From assembly GCA_951640195.1 (NCBI GenBank), contig OX621176.1, positions 124,001 through 188,000 of the forward strand: a DNA stretch of 64,000 nt. Reading direction: 5' to 3'. The DNA is from Porpolomopsis calyptriformis (Eukaryota > Basidiomycota > Agaricomycetes > Agaricales > Hygrophoraceae). Both the position numbers and the translations under genes were made by a program. A model generated the notes under the pieces. The model saw nothing but the letters and a program-made list of their open reading frames with translations. It searched no databases and had not been told where the DNA came from. Shown piece after piece: positions 22,901-34,674 of the stretch (its first letter is position 1; each line of letters begins with the position of its first letter).

Positions 22901-24737
22901 CTGAGTATTTGTGATGAAAAATTCAAATCAGCCCTGGGAGAATATCAGAGCACGGTCACTAACCGACTGTTCTACAAGACCAATCGGAGGTTGTTCTTTC
23001 GTCATCGAATCAGATAGGTGATTATCCGGGAAACGGGAAGCCGCGTCGTCATATGCCTGCAAATAGATCGCCATTAAGAAGTTGGTGATTATTCCGAAAA
23101 AGAATGAAGGTGATATGAAATATGATGGCAGTTTGCGATCTACGAGGAACAAGCTCAATCGAGTTCCCCTTCCTCATACTTTCAGTTACGTCTATCTCGG
23201 GTTGAGAAGTCCCGAGGCAGTAGGCTCCTGCGAGACGCGGAGTAGGATAGACGGCTTTTTGCCCAAATGAGCATCTCCGTCCACTGCGACTCCTCCGCAC
23301 AAGTTCCTCGGTATCACAGGAACATTTGAAAGACATGAAAAGCGACGATGAGGTGAAGGTACGTGGTGATACAAAACCAAAGACAATATAAAGATGATGA
23401 ATTACCTGTTCTGGTTCTGGTGCGTATGAGCCAGAGGTCGATAGGGTCGATTGATTTGGTAAAAATGGAGCATCAAGCTTTGTTTCGGAAACGTCTGGAG
23501 GAGGTAAGTCGTCGATCTTTCCATCACGATCCAAATAGCCTCCAACGGCATGAGGGAGTCCATCTATCACTTCTGAGTTTGCGGCGTTCGACCTAAATGA
23601 ATTCTGGGGGGGTATGCCGGAGCTTAAGTCAGTCTCAGCGATTCGGCCCGAGTGCGGAGGGGTCGGGATAGAAGGGATGGGTTGTGGAAGTGGACGTGGC
23701 CGTGGCCGTGGAATGCTTTGGGTCAATATTGGAGCTGAAGCTACCTGACGAGTGGTTGGAACAGGAGGGGTGAGAGGCACCGAGTGAAAGAAATCCGATG
23801 TCGGCGGTGAAGAATGTGTTTCTGGCTCAGAAGGTAAAGACTTGACAAAATATGGGACCTTCGGCGTATTAAGCAAATAGGATGGACCGTGATTGACAGG
23901 AAGAGAGGAGAGGAGAGGATTTTCTGTATATTCGGATTGATACGGATCTGGATAGTCATCCTCTTCCGGGAAAGGTTCGACTGCGCGTTCCTTGCCCTTG
24001 ACTGATCGGGGAAGAAGTGGCGGTGAGGGTGATGGTGATGGTGATGGTTGAGGTAGAGGGGGAGATGGAGAAGGAAGGGGAAGAGGCTTTTCAGGGCGGG
24101 CTGATGGTAAAGGTATTTCACTTTCTGGTGGGTAAGGAGGAGACTTGTTGTCGGCAGATGTACGCCCGTTGGTGGGAAGTAAAGGGGGCGGAGAGGAGGA
24201 TAGAGACGGATCGGCGGTACCCACGACAGGAAGGGGTTTATCAAACCCAGGAGAGCGCAATGGAGGGACGGGGGCAAATGGTAGCTGTGAATCTTGCCTG
24301 GGTTGAACATCGGTATAAGATCGTGTCGGCTGATGCCGTATTGGGGTGGGATGAGTTGGTAAAGGTTTCGAACTAAAAGCGAGATCTACAGGCCTTCCGT
24401 GTGTCCCCTTGCTCACTTTTTTGCGATTCCCCCTTGGGTCAAATTCCTTCTCCCCGCGGCTTCCCGGTGAAGCCACTGCCCCGCTAAGTCTCCGTGTGGG
24501 GGAGAGAGGTGGTTCGGGATCAACCTTTCGTCTAGCGAGGGGAATGGGGGATGAAACAAGCGGTGGAGAGACAGAGGGGTTGCCATTGGATTTGAACTGG
24601 CCGCCGGTGGCAAACTTGGCAAAGAGAGGCGTCTGGGAGGGAGTGCCATTTTGAAGAGATGGGCTAGGTTGAGGAGAGTCGAGGTAGCTACTGTGCTTTG
24701 AATCCTGCGTAAACTTCTTGCGCAAGAAGGCGGCCAT
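19984..24737 (-). CDS. Very large disordered protein with an F-box-like segment, unknown function
   Basis: A chain of phase-consistent exons on the minus strand: 24737-23406, 23056-22964, 22900-21407, 21349-20654, 20585-20386, 20332-19984. They give at least 1387 residues. An extra exon between 23405 and 23057 is possible but unresolved. The first 440 residues are P/S-rich (LPSPSPPLPQPSPSP), starting MAAFLRKKFTQDSKHSSYLD. Residues around 900 read LSQPSLLASVLVYLTFYEWC then VLSSVTKQIQAVF, resembling an F-box, followed by LREEILERYMAMVGYGRWIW. The C-terminal third (ARAAEAYLKAVNCGPTDPP, VGDLPKYLHALAFPPSYFHK, SNPIVHMDISPWGEEIAVNL) looks folded and conserved. The junction at 22963-22901 links what could otherwise be taken as two genes. 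No enzyme motif was found. Confidence 0.65.
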
Positions 24738-24887
24738 CAAGATGCTCGGTCGATGAAGGAAATGAGAGACGGTGAATTGAACACGGCCTCGGTCTCGGTC
24801 ATGATTGAGGGGGTAGATTATGTAATTATATTTATGTCACAAAATAATATCGACTCGAGCCCCTCTCTCAAACTAAACACTAGTCTG

Positions 24888-24893
24888 TATAAA
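24888..24893 (+). promoter_or_regulatory. Probable TATA box of the trypsin-like gene
   Basis: TATAAA about 210 bp upstream of the preferred ATG (25097), followed by a pyrimidine-rich stretch. Its position argues that transcription starts near 24920 and that the open frame at 24932-25096 is leader sequence. Confidence 0.4.
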
Positions 24894-25096
24894 TTTCTTT
24901 TTGATTATATCACACTGACTTTCTCTCTTCAGTGACCCTTTCTGTTGCATTCGTCCAATCTTGCATCGCGTTTGCGAGGAACTACGAGGAGACTCACAGG
25001 CCTGTTGAACACCCTACCTCTTCCACAGGCTTCTCATCTCTTGCCTTTGGTCGCGACATCGCAACTTCCTACACCGCCGATCCCCACGATGTCTCC

Positions 25097-26824
25097 ATGG
25101 AGGAGGCTCGCTCTTATTACGCCGGCCTTCCTTCTTCGCCCACTCTGCTCTACCGCACAGGCAAGGCGTGGTCCCCGCCCAGCGGACCTGAGACCTATCG
25201 CCGCCTTAAGGAGCTACGTCCTGTTTTCGACCATCCCATCGTGGACATTTGGGACACGCAGTTGGGCATGGAGGTCGTTGCCCTATTGGACGCGCGCACG
25301 GTCGGTCACCCCTATCCCTCATATCGTACAGTTTGCTAACTGGGAGTTTTACTCAACTTAGCTCCGCTTCACCACCGTCGACGTGGTGCGGTTCAAGATG
25401 CTCGAGGTCGACGACGAGCACTCGGGCGGAGAAACCGACGTCGGTCCTGTGACGATCTGGATCGGCGTCTTCCTCGACTTCACCTCCGCTACGGCCGCCC
25501 ACGACGCCGCTCAGGAGATTCTCGCCCTCCTAGCAAACTACCAGATTACGGACGTCGAGGTCGAATTCCGTGGTTCGATCTACACGCACCAGGTTGGCCC
25601 TGAGCTTGTCCCACCCGTCGACGATCTCGACCCACTCGTCCATGTCGTTAGTCCCATCACTCCTGCACTCGGCCTCCACATATCCACCAGGGCCAGGCCC
25701 AACGCCCAGGGCACCATGGCCGTCTACCTCGAGGAGGGCGGCAAGGGTAAAAATAACCGCCTCTTGGGCGTGTCTTGCCGACACGTCCTCGTCTCCCCCC
25801 AGGAGCCCAACACCCCCGTCACTTGGCATCCCAATACGCCTTCCAGGGACGTGCTCATCCTCGGCGACCGCACATTCAACAAACTCGTCGACTCGATCAA
25901 GCTCAAGGCCGGAAACCACGGCATCGCGGTTGAGCGGTGGAACCACCAGATCGACGGCTTCAAGAAGCGGGAGGAGGGCATCGACGTGGCCGACGCTAAG
26001 AAGGCCAAGAGGTCGCGCACCAAGACCGAGAGGTTGGTGGCCGACGCGGAGGAGGCGTTGGAGGCGCTGCAGACGTTCCTCGAAGATGTCGACCGGGACT
26101 GGAAGTCGATCGATAACCGCGTACTTGGCCCCATCCTCCACTGCCCACCCATCAACCTCGGCGTCGGCAACGAGCTGTTCACCGAAGATTGGGGCGTGTT
26201 CCAAGTCGACCGCGCCAAGCTCGGCCCAGGCTTCGAAGCCAACGTGATGGATCTGGGTGCGTTCTGACTGCTTAATTATCTGACTAAGACCGTCTACTGA
26301 TTTGAATGGTTTCTAGGCACCAACATGTCGCCCGAGGAGTTTACGCGACGGTGTTTCCCTGTGACGATGCCAACTGGTCCTTCAAGTATCCCGACAATCG
26401 TCGTCTCCCTCTCAGGGGCACCATCAAGGACCAGCAGATGCGTCACCCGGACATGTTCGACCTCAACCGCGAGCCATGCCTGTTGGTCATGAAGTCGGGC
26501 AACACCACCGGCACCACCATCGGCCGCGCCAACGGCGTCTTCTCTATCGTCCGCGAGTACTACCCCACCGACATGAACATCAACCAGACGTCGATGGAAT
26601 GGGCCATCCTCGGCTACGGCGGCAAGTTGGGAGCGTTCTCGGAACCGGGCGATTCGGGTTCTATTATCGCCGATATCAAGGGCCGCATTGGCGGCATGCT
26701 GACCGGCGGGTCGGGCAAGACGGAGGCGGTGGACGTGACATACGCCACCCCCTTCGAGTGGCTCCTCAAGCGCATCAAGGCCGCCAACAACTTCCCCAAC
26801 GCTCACCTCAGCATCAACGTCTAA
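25097..26824 (+). CDS. Trypsin-fold serine peptidase-like protein, apparent one-base frameshift
   Basis: Start MEEARSYYAGLPSSPTLLYR (25097) was chosen as the first in-frame ATG; the frame is open upstream to 24932. Introns at about 25322-25362 and 26255-26317. The order is RTGKAWSPPSGPETYRRLKE, WIGVFLDF, a VEVEFRGSIY strand, LLGVSCRHVLVSP (candidate catalytic His), a K/R-rich helix with RLVADAEEALEALQTFLED, NLGVGNELFTEDWGVF, then GNTTGTTIGRANGVFS and GAFSEPGDSGSIIADIKGRI with GDSG, the trypsin-family serine motif. This resembles a mushroom-wide group of hypothetical proteins. After GTNMSPEEFTRRCFP (about 26357) the conserved sequence continues one frame over, as if one C were missing from TTTCCCTG. 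Unless this is an assembly error, the copy lacks its Ser-containing half. A 26-bp intron could restore the frame but is implausibly short. Confidence 0.65.
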
Positions 26825-27488
26825 GGTTCGTCTTTCCTTTTCCATCTCGCCTTTTTCATACTTACAGCTAACGAACCACCTTGACGTCTAGCCATCTCGA
26901 CATCCACCACCACGACGACGATTCGAAGACCCCGTTTTCTTTCCCCCGCAACTTTCATCTTCTCTTTCTCATCAGCAAAAGTGCAAAACTATTTCAATGT
27001 CAGGTAGCTCATCCAAGCCGTCATCGCCTTCTTTTCCTTGCCGAACAAGCCAGAACTGTAGGGAAAGGCACTACTACCCCTTCAGGGTCAGTTCTCAAGG
27101 TTGAACCGGATTTAACAGCTATGCAGAGTTTAGGTGACTGACCTCCTTGTGGGTGTTTTAGTCGGATTCATTTGGCATATCGATCACTCCATCTCAGCAC
27201 ACCTAGCCTATTCATGTTATAGCCGGGTGCTTGTCCCAGGCAGACTTCGTCGATGGATTCTTCTAGGACACTTCTACCATCCAGATGTCATTCCTGTTCC
27301 AACAATGAGAAATCAATTATTTCCCAATGGCCTTAACTAAGAATCATCAAAAATTCATCAGTCACAGAAGAGCGGTTAGAAATGATTGTAGTTAACTGAT
27401 TTTCGCATGAAGCACATCCAAAATAGCAGACTTTCTTTTCCTATTCCCTCCACCTTTCGAAATCCGGTATTGGTATTTCCATTGGTCA
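26825..27488. other. Intergenic, no gene seen
   Basis: 664 bp between the trypsin-like gene and the convergent SDR gene. It is AT-richer than its GC-rich left neighbour and has only short frames. It presumably contains the two 3' untranslated regions. Confidence 0.5.
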
Positions 27489-28920
27489 TTAAATAACCCC
27501 GATGCTCTTCAGGAACCCCTCAGTCACCGCCCAGAGCTCCGCTGTAATTTCCGGGTCTCGCGTGTCTTCCGAAGGTTCCCTCAACTTCCCATACTTGCCC
27601 TGGATATAACCTGCCATATATCTTTCGGGCTGTTGGCGGATTACGGGGGACGTGGCAGCGATGACTGAATTATATGCGCCCTGGTCCCAGGTCTTGAAGA
27701 AGAGGCGCACGATAATTATGCCAAGGGCTTTGATCCCTGTCAACCGGTCCTCGAACGTGTTAACACCGCCTGGGTGCACGGCAACGGTGATGATTGGAAC
27801 ACCATCTGCATTTAGACGCCTCTGTAGTTCATTGGTCCAGAGAACATTTGCATACTTGGACAGGGCTGTTTGAGATACGCAATCGTCAATAGCTACTTGA
27901 ACAATAATGTAAAGCTGACCATATCGTGACAAGAAAGGGAACCAAGCATTGGTCATTTCGCGATTGAAGTCATCTATACTCTTGAAACGAGTACCTTTAG
28001 CAAGAAAACGATGCGCATCTGAAGCAACCTGAATTTGAATAATAGTGAGTAAAACTCTAACAATCTGGCAGTGAGCATACTGACATTGACAATCCGAATA
28101 TCAGAGCCTGGCTCCTTGGCAGTTTTCTTTAGCAGAGGGAGAAGATATTGAGTGAATACAAAAGGACCAATGTGGCTGGAGAGCGAGAGAGAATCAACGA
28201 GTTGACGCATGAGCCATCATGAAAGAGACATACTTCACAACCATCATATCAGTTATGCCTACCGGGAAGTATTAATCAAAGCTGAATAGAGTGGCAATAT
28301 TCACATACCGTCAATCTTATCATAAGGAGAATGCAGGCTAAGGACAAACCGCCATCATTAGCGAATAGATTGAAACTAGATGATAGAACCACAGACAGCG
28401 CAGCATTATTAACTAAAGAAACGGTGTATGTTAGCCTTGTGGTCAAGTTGCCGAAAGAACGAACACACTAAGAATGTCAAGCCTCTCCTCTCTTTTCAGA
28501 AATTCCTCTGCCGATTTTTTCACCAATCGAGGGTCACTCAGATCCAATGGGTGCCATATGACTTGACCGTTATCAGGACCTAATCCGTCAGCTTCAAGAC
28601 TTGCCATGGCTCCTGTCGCCTATTTTTTTTCGGCGAATACAACAATCGATCAAAGTTGAACATCAAACATGAAATGTCGACAAACTAGGTCACCTTTGAT
28701 TCATTGCGGGCCGCCATATAGACTTTCGCGCCATGGCGGGCCAAATGCTTTACTGTACCATAACCAATCCCATGGCTAATGTATACTTAGATGAGAATAG
28801 GGCAGGCGTAAAACTGGTGAATTTAGTTGCTCACTTTCCACCTGTGACGATGATAACTTTGCCCTTCAAGCTTGGGATATCCGTAGCAGGGTCAAATCCA
28901 CTTGAAAAAAAGGCTCCCAT
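27489..28920 (-). CDS. Short-chain dehydrogenase, WWOX/retinol dehydrogenase type (copy 1)
   Basis: Minus strand, start 28920 (MGAFFSSGFDPATDIPSLKG), many 50-75 bp introns, about 320 residues. Splicing GGTGGAAA|GTGAGC...TTAG|CCATGG gives VTGGNHGIGYGTVKHLARHG, the Rossmann TGxxxGxG motif, followed by AKVYMAARNESK. Then WHPLDLSDPR, NNAAL (NNA motif), MVVNHIGPFVFTQYLLPLLK, GSDIRIVN, and SRYALSKYANVLWTNELQ with catalytic Tyr-x3-Lys (YALSK). After HPGGVNTFEDRL the C-terminus ends AELWAVTEGFLKSIGVI. All catalytic residues are present. The fold matches the WWOX / retinol-dehydrogenase-like SDRs that are abundant in fungi; the substrate is unknown. It is a paralogue of the tandem pair at 41580-44940. 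Confidence 0.8.
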
Positions 28921-29046
28921 GCGCCGCGGTAGGATGCTGAGAGTTTGACACGGACCGAGTCAGTCCCGTCACTTATAACCCCAATTGGCTGTGACAAAAA
29001 AAAATAGACCCTTTAGGCACACAGGTAGCTGAAATAACACGATCCT

Positions 29047-29110
29047 TGGATTTAGTTGCTCACTTTCCACCTGTAACGATGATAACTTTGGGATGTCTGG
29101 TCAAATTTAC
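29047..29110. repeat. Fragment duplicating the first exon/intron of the neighbouring SDR gene
   Basis: TTTAGTTGCTCACTTTCCAC and the following GATGATAACTTTG repeat 28823-28870, then diverge after a deletion. It is a truncated second copy of the 5' end of the SDR gene (minus strand), about 150 bp beyond its start. This is a footprint of an incomplete duplication. Confidence 0.6.
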
Positions 29111-29336
29111 TTCCCGTGGCCAGCGATACAGTAGGATGTGTTGGAATGAGCATTGATGTTAGGTAGTGGTCCGTGCACTTGTGCTAAACCCTCACCTGTT
29201 TGCCTCACTGAGGTACAAACCGTTTTAGCGTTCCAAGAGGATGTCGAGAAGTTGATAGTCTTTTGTTCTTTGGCCATTTGTATACCCAAGTAAGTCAACA
29301 ACATCTGGTTGTGTCAACTCGTCCTTTAAGTCTTTC

Positions 29337-32300
29337 ATGCTCCGCTCTATTGGATCAAGGTTGGGGAACAAGAGAAGTCTGAAGCAAGCGTGTTCCACTG
29401 CTGTTAATGGGCTGCAAACGACTCTCAGAATAGTCAAAGAGGCTGCAGGAGACGCCGCAGTACCTGGGCTGCAAGCAAGCATCGGTGGTCTGCTGTCCGT
29501 GATAGATGTTATCAAGGTTAGATCGAAATTGTGTGTGTTCACACCTTCTGAGAATTCACACAGAAAACATCTCAAAATGCCGAGGATGTCGAGAGACTCT
29601 CAGAGCAAATCGAGGAACTCAACCGAGTCCTTCAAGATGTCAAGAATGGAGGAACACTTCACTCAATGGTCGTTGACCGAATAAATCGACTGTTCAGGTA
29701 TGCTGCCTTCACATCACACCAAAGTAACCTGATCATCATCCCTACAGTACATTAAATGCAGCCTTAGAGGAGCTACGAAAGAAAGCTGCTCGTCCTGCTC
29801 TGAAACGCTTTATTCACTACAACGAAGATGCTCAGTTAATTAGCGGTCACATTCAAGCAATTACGGGGTCAATCCAAAGCTTCACCGTACGCTAACTGGC
29901 TTGCACCGTTCCACTTTGAATGATATTGACTTGTGGGGTTTTTCATGAAGGTGGAAACTATGCTTGCAATCGAACGTTCAGTTGGCGTTGGTTCATCTCT
30001 TGCTATTACAACGGAATTATCACTCATGGTACACCCAGGAGCACGCCGTCAAGACACAGGAATATGCTGTCAAGACCAAGGAACTTGCCGCTAGAACCCA
30101 AGAGAAAATAGACAGCCTTCATGAAACTACAACAAGTGGATTTCAGGTAGATGCTGGCCATGCACTAGTTGTCACAACTTCGCTCTTACTTTATGCCTTC
30201 CAGCAAGTGAATGCTAAATTAGATACTAAAGGTGATGACTGATTATTTTTCGACGTATGATGAAGTGGCTTAGGTGTCCTAGATGTGCGCCCACCATATG
30301 CGATCCTTTCTCCTTTCGACAGCAAAGATCAAGCACGATGCTTTGAAGGGACAAGGACAGATATTCTTAACCAGATTTTTCGCTGGATTGGTATAGGCAA
30401 CCTTCAATCTCCAAATAGTCTCGATCCGAAGGGAAAGTCGAAAGATGCCAATAGTATCACGGAGAAGACCTGTATCTTTTGGATTAATGGATCGGCCGGG
30501 ACAGGGAAAACAACCATTGCTTACACTGTTGCTGAAGCTTGTAGAACACAAGGCATCCTTGGTGCGAGCTTCTTCTGCTCGCGTGATGATGCAGACTGCA
30601 GCAATCCGCGCATGATCTTCACAAGCATTGCCTACTAGCTTGGAAACTTCAGTGGTTTATTCAGATCCGAGGTGACGTGTGCCATGGGATCGGATCCCGA
30701 CATTGTTTACTCTGCTCCGTCATATCAACTTGAAAAGCTCATCATCAAGCCTCTTCGTGCACTTGGTAGCTCGTTTTCTCCTTGCGTGGTTGTGTTGGAT
30801 GCGCTTGACGAGTGCAAACATAGCGGAACGACATCAGCCATCTTGTCGTCCCTCTCCCTACATGTCAATGAACTCTTCCCACTGAAGTTCTTGGTCACCA
30901 GTCGGCCAGAAAGCAATATTACCTCGGTCTTCAAATCAAGCAATTTGAAACCTGTGACTCAACGATACGTTTTGCACGAAGTTGAACTAGGAGTCGTGCA
31001 AAGTGATATCGAACACTATCTCTCCTCGAAACTCGCTTCGACTAGAAATTCCTATGAGCTTGAAAGTGAATGGCCTTCTTCAATGGACATCCATGCCCTG
31101 ACACACTTGTCTTCTGGCCTCTTCATCTTCGCGTCAACCTCAGTTAGGTTCATCGAGGATCAAAACTATTCTAACCTACGGGATCAACTTGCACGTCTGC
31201 TACGTAATCTATCCACTGCGACGGAATGCTCGTCTCCCCATTATACCCTCGATCAATTATATATTCAGGTGTTAAACCACGCTTTCCCAAACATATCCCC
31301 CAGTCTTTCTGATCGACTGAAGATGATTTTGGGCTCCATTGTTCTCCTCCGAGACCCCCTCTCCTCTCCTGCTCTCGAACGATTACTAGGAATAAAGTCA
31401 CTCACGGCTCGAGGGACACTTCATCATCTTCACTCTGTCGTTATAGTGCCCGACGATGATGATCGAGTCATTCGAATGCTTCATCCATCCTTCTTTGACT
31501 TCATAACAAGCCCAACTCGATGTTCGAATCCCATGCTTCTTGTGAACCCACAGACTCAACATACCTTACTTGCTCGCGTCTGTCTAGGAACTATGAAAGG
31601 GCTCAGTCGAGATATTTGTGGGATAAGAAATCCATCGTTGCTGAATAATGAAGTAGATGACCTTCCCATACGGGTCATGACTTGCATTGCACCTGAATTG
31701 CAATATGCATGTCGTCATTGGGCATGGCACCTAGAAAATTTGACATTTTCTGATGTCCTTGTTCACCTTGTAAAGGAGTTTTGTTCGAACTATCTGCTTT
31801 ACTGGCTCGAAGCACTTAGTCTCATGGGCGATCTTCGAAGTGCATTGGTTGCATTAGGAGCTGTGAAACAGGCGATTGCTGTTCGTTATCACCGCTCCCC
31901 CTAATCCCCATTACTCACTCAACTCCTCAGAACTCAAGCAGAGACATGACTGATGCTAATCTTTTATTACATGATTGCAAACACTTTACCCACGAGTTCT
32001 TCCCGATCATCAGTGTTTCTTCCCTTCAGGTATACCACTCCGCGTTGCTCTTCACCCCTCGAGAAATGTCAATCAAGAAGATGTATAGAAGAGAACTCGA
32101 CCTTCCAGTGACGATATACAATGCCTTGGAGGAGACGTGGAGTCCCTGCATGCGGACGATGGAAGGGCATTCCGGTGGGGTTTGTGCAGTCGCGTTCTCG
32201 CCAGATGGCAAGCATATCGTGTCCGCATCTGATGACAAAACTCTTCGGCTGTGGGACACAGTCAGCGGCGCACATTTAGACACCCTTGAGGGACATTCCT

Positions 32301-34074
32301 CCTCAGTATTTTTGGTTGGCTTCGCTCCCGATGGCACACGTATCGTGTCTGGATCACACGATAAAACCCTTCGGCTGTGGGACGCGGCCAGTGGTGCACA
32401 TCTGCACACTTTCGAGGGACATTCTGACTGGGTTCATTCAGTCGTATTTTCCCCCGATGGCACACGTATTGTGTCTGGATCCGATGACTGTACACTCCGC
32501 CTGTGGGATGCAATTAGAGCTGTACACCTCCACACTCTAGATGGGCATTCGGCATGGGTGCATACAGTGGCATACTCACTGGATGGCACACGTATCGTGT
32601 CTGCATCCCGAGACAACACTGTTCGGCAGTGGAACGCTGTCAGTGGAGCAACTCTGAACATCCTCAAAGGACATTCCTCCTCAGTGAATTCGGTTGCATA
32701 CTCCCCAGATAGCACGCGTATTGTGTCCGGATCTCATGATCATACTCTCCGACTGTGGGATGTGGACACTGGTATGCATCTGAACACCCTCGCAGGACAT
32801 TCCGGTTTGATACTTTCAGTCGCTTTCTCCCCAGATGGCACTCGTATCGTCTCTGGGTCTGAAGATACTACTCTTCGGCTGTGGGACCCAGTCAGTGGTG
32901 CACACCTGAACACCTTGGAGGGACATTTCAACATGGTTTTTTCGGTTGCATTCTCCCCCGATTGCACGCATATCGTGTCTGGATCCTGCGATAAAACTCT
33001 TCGGCTGTGGGATGCAGTCAGTAGTACACATCCGAGCGCCCTTGGAAAACCTTCCGAGTCAGTTCATTTGCTTTCATTCTTCCCAGATGGTACGCGTATC
33101 GTGTCTGGTTCTAACGACGGGACTCTTAAGCTGTGGGATGCACTCAATGGTGAGCATCTGCACACTCTCAAGGGACATTCCTCTTGGGTGCAATCGGTCG
33201 CATTCTCCCTGAATTGTACACGTATCGTGTCCGCATCTGATGACTGTACTCTTTGGCTCTGGGATGTAGCCAGTGGTGCACATTTGAAGACCCTCAAGGG
33301 TTATCCCTTCCCAATACTCTCTGTCGCATACTCCCCTGATGGCACACGTGTTGTATCAGGATCTAACAACACTGCTCTTTGGCTGTGGGGTGCGGTCAGT
33401 GGTGCACATCTCAAGGCCCTCGATGGACATTCTTCTTCAATAACATGTGTGGCATACTCTCCAGATGGAATGCATATTGTGTCTGGATCCCTCGACAACA
33501 CTCTTCGTCTGTGGGACGTAGTCAGCGGCGCACATCTAAACATCCTCGAGGGGCATTCTGCATGGGTAAATTTCGTCGAATACTCCCCAGATGGCGCGCG
33601 TATCATTTCTGGATCTAGTGACAACACTCTCCTACTATGGGATGCAATCAGTGGTGCACACCTGCACACCTTCATGGGACATTTGGATTACGTTTTGTCA
33701 GTTGCGTTTTCCCCAGATGGTACATGTCTTTTGTCTGGATCCCGCGACGACACTCTGCGGTTATGGGATGCGGTTAGTGGAACACATTTGAGGACCGTGA
33801 AAGGTCATTTCAGTGTGGCTAATTCATTCGCACAGTCTTGTGGTTTATCCCAGACCATGGCTCAACTGATCCTACCAGCGCGACGTTTGGTTATATTGTG
33901 GAGGATGGGTGGATCCACTCCATCACATTGAATTGACGGGTTTGTTGGATTCCAGTTTCTTGTAGATCTCAACTGCTGGATGTGGATGGAGGTCATGTTG
34001 CTATTGCTACAGAAGCGGCTCGTGTTATTATTCTTGACCTTGCAGGCATTCACTCTTATTTCCGTGACCTCTAG
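29337..34074 (+). pseudogene. NACHT-WD40 (NWD) NLR-like protein, plus-strand copy, broken
   Basis: Spliced from 29337: SLKQACSTAVNGLQTTLRIV and a series of helices (NAEDVERLSEQIEELNRVL, AVKTQEYAVKTKELAARTQE), then PYAILSPFD...ARCFEGTRTDIL leading into a NACHT NTPase. The Walker A is NGSAGTGKTTIAYT (about 30490-30530), the Walker B VVVLDALDEC, the sensor FLVTSRPES. A phase-0 intron (about 31876-31924) joins it to a WD40 part of 13 complete repeats and a decayed 14th, starting MEGHSGGVCAVAFSPDGKHI. In Podospora HET-E and relatives such proteins sense non-self and can trigger cell death. Breaks: TAG at 30636-30638 in the NACHT core, where the paralogue has CAG (IAY-Q-LG); a frameshift after about 33830; and TGA at 33934 where the paralogue has CGA. 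The gene is therefore probably dead, or makes only an N-terminal fragment. Confidence 0.82.
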
Positions 34075-34199
34075 CTTTTCTCGTTCTGTTGTGGCAATAC
34101 TGTATAGGGCCCGTTCATAGGTTCGGTTTTTTATGTAGGCCGTAGTCGTGCCAATGTTGCATACAATACTAAGTATTCCTGTGCATGTCTTCGAATCTT

Positions 34200-34480
34200 A
34201 CTTTCTTTCGTGACCTCTGCTGCTTTTCTAGCTTCCTGGATGCCTGGGGGCAAACCTTCCCCCCTTTTCATTTAAAATATAGGCGTTCCATCTCGGGAAA
34301 TAGCATTTACATCCCTGAGTTGGAGTGCAAAACCAAGTTGTCAGATCGTAGAACACACTCTTGTGCCATTTTGATCTGCACAACCTGCTTTATTATGAGC
34401 GGTAATACTCCAATTGAAGTCCCTTGGATAGACAATTCGAATGCAGCAGACGGCAATTCTTGCAGAATATTCTGTGGCCA
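34200..34480 (+). repeat. Diverged relic of unknown gene family X
   Basis: CTTCCTGGATGCCTGGGGGC and the following ~270 bp resemble 40465-40740, including a TGAGTTGGAGTGCAAAACCA / TGAGTTAGAGCGTGGAAGCT segment and a CAGACGGCAATTCTTG / CAGACGGCAGTTCTTA segment. It is strongly decayed and has no long frame. The rest of 34075-34670 shows nothing else. Confidence 0.4.
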
Positions 34481-34674
34481 CACAGCATACATGGCATAAC
34501 GAAAAGATAGTTCATGGTTTCCTAGAGGTACTGTGTGTCTCAATTATACAATATATATGAATCGAGTGTACTAACCGATTTGACAAGGCAAGTATCTTAT
34601 TTACAATGGAAATCTCCTGCATCAAATAGGTAATCAATGGACAAGGGGTCGCCTTGAATACACTTGGAGCTTAC

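Noticed and set aside
23741..24376. Frames of 119-189 codons opposite and within the proline-rich exon
   Set aside because: His/Ser-rich or Met/Glu-rich mirror images of the proline-rich coding exon; shadows.
25530..26247. Long frames on both strands over the trypsin-like gene (up to 225 codons)
   Set aside because: Shadows caused by high GC content at third positions of the real gene; composition is extreme (Arg/Ser/Thr rich) and no motif is present.
26340..26385. 26-bp intron restoring the frame of the trypsin-like gene
   Set aside because: GTGACG...TTCAAG would work in phase but is far shorter than the ~45-bp minimum seen in the rest of the window.
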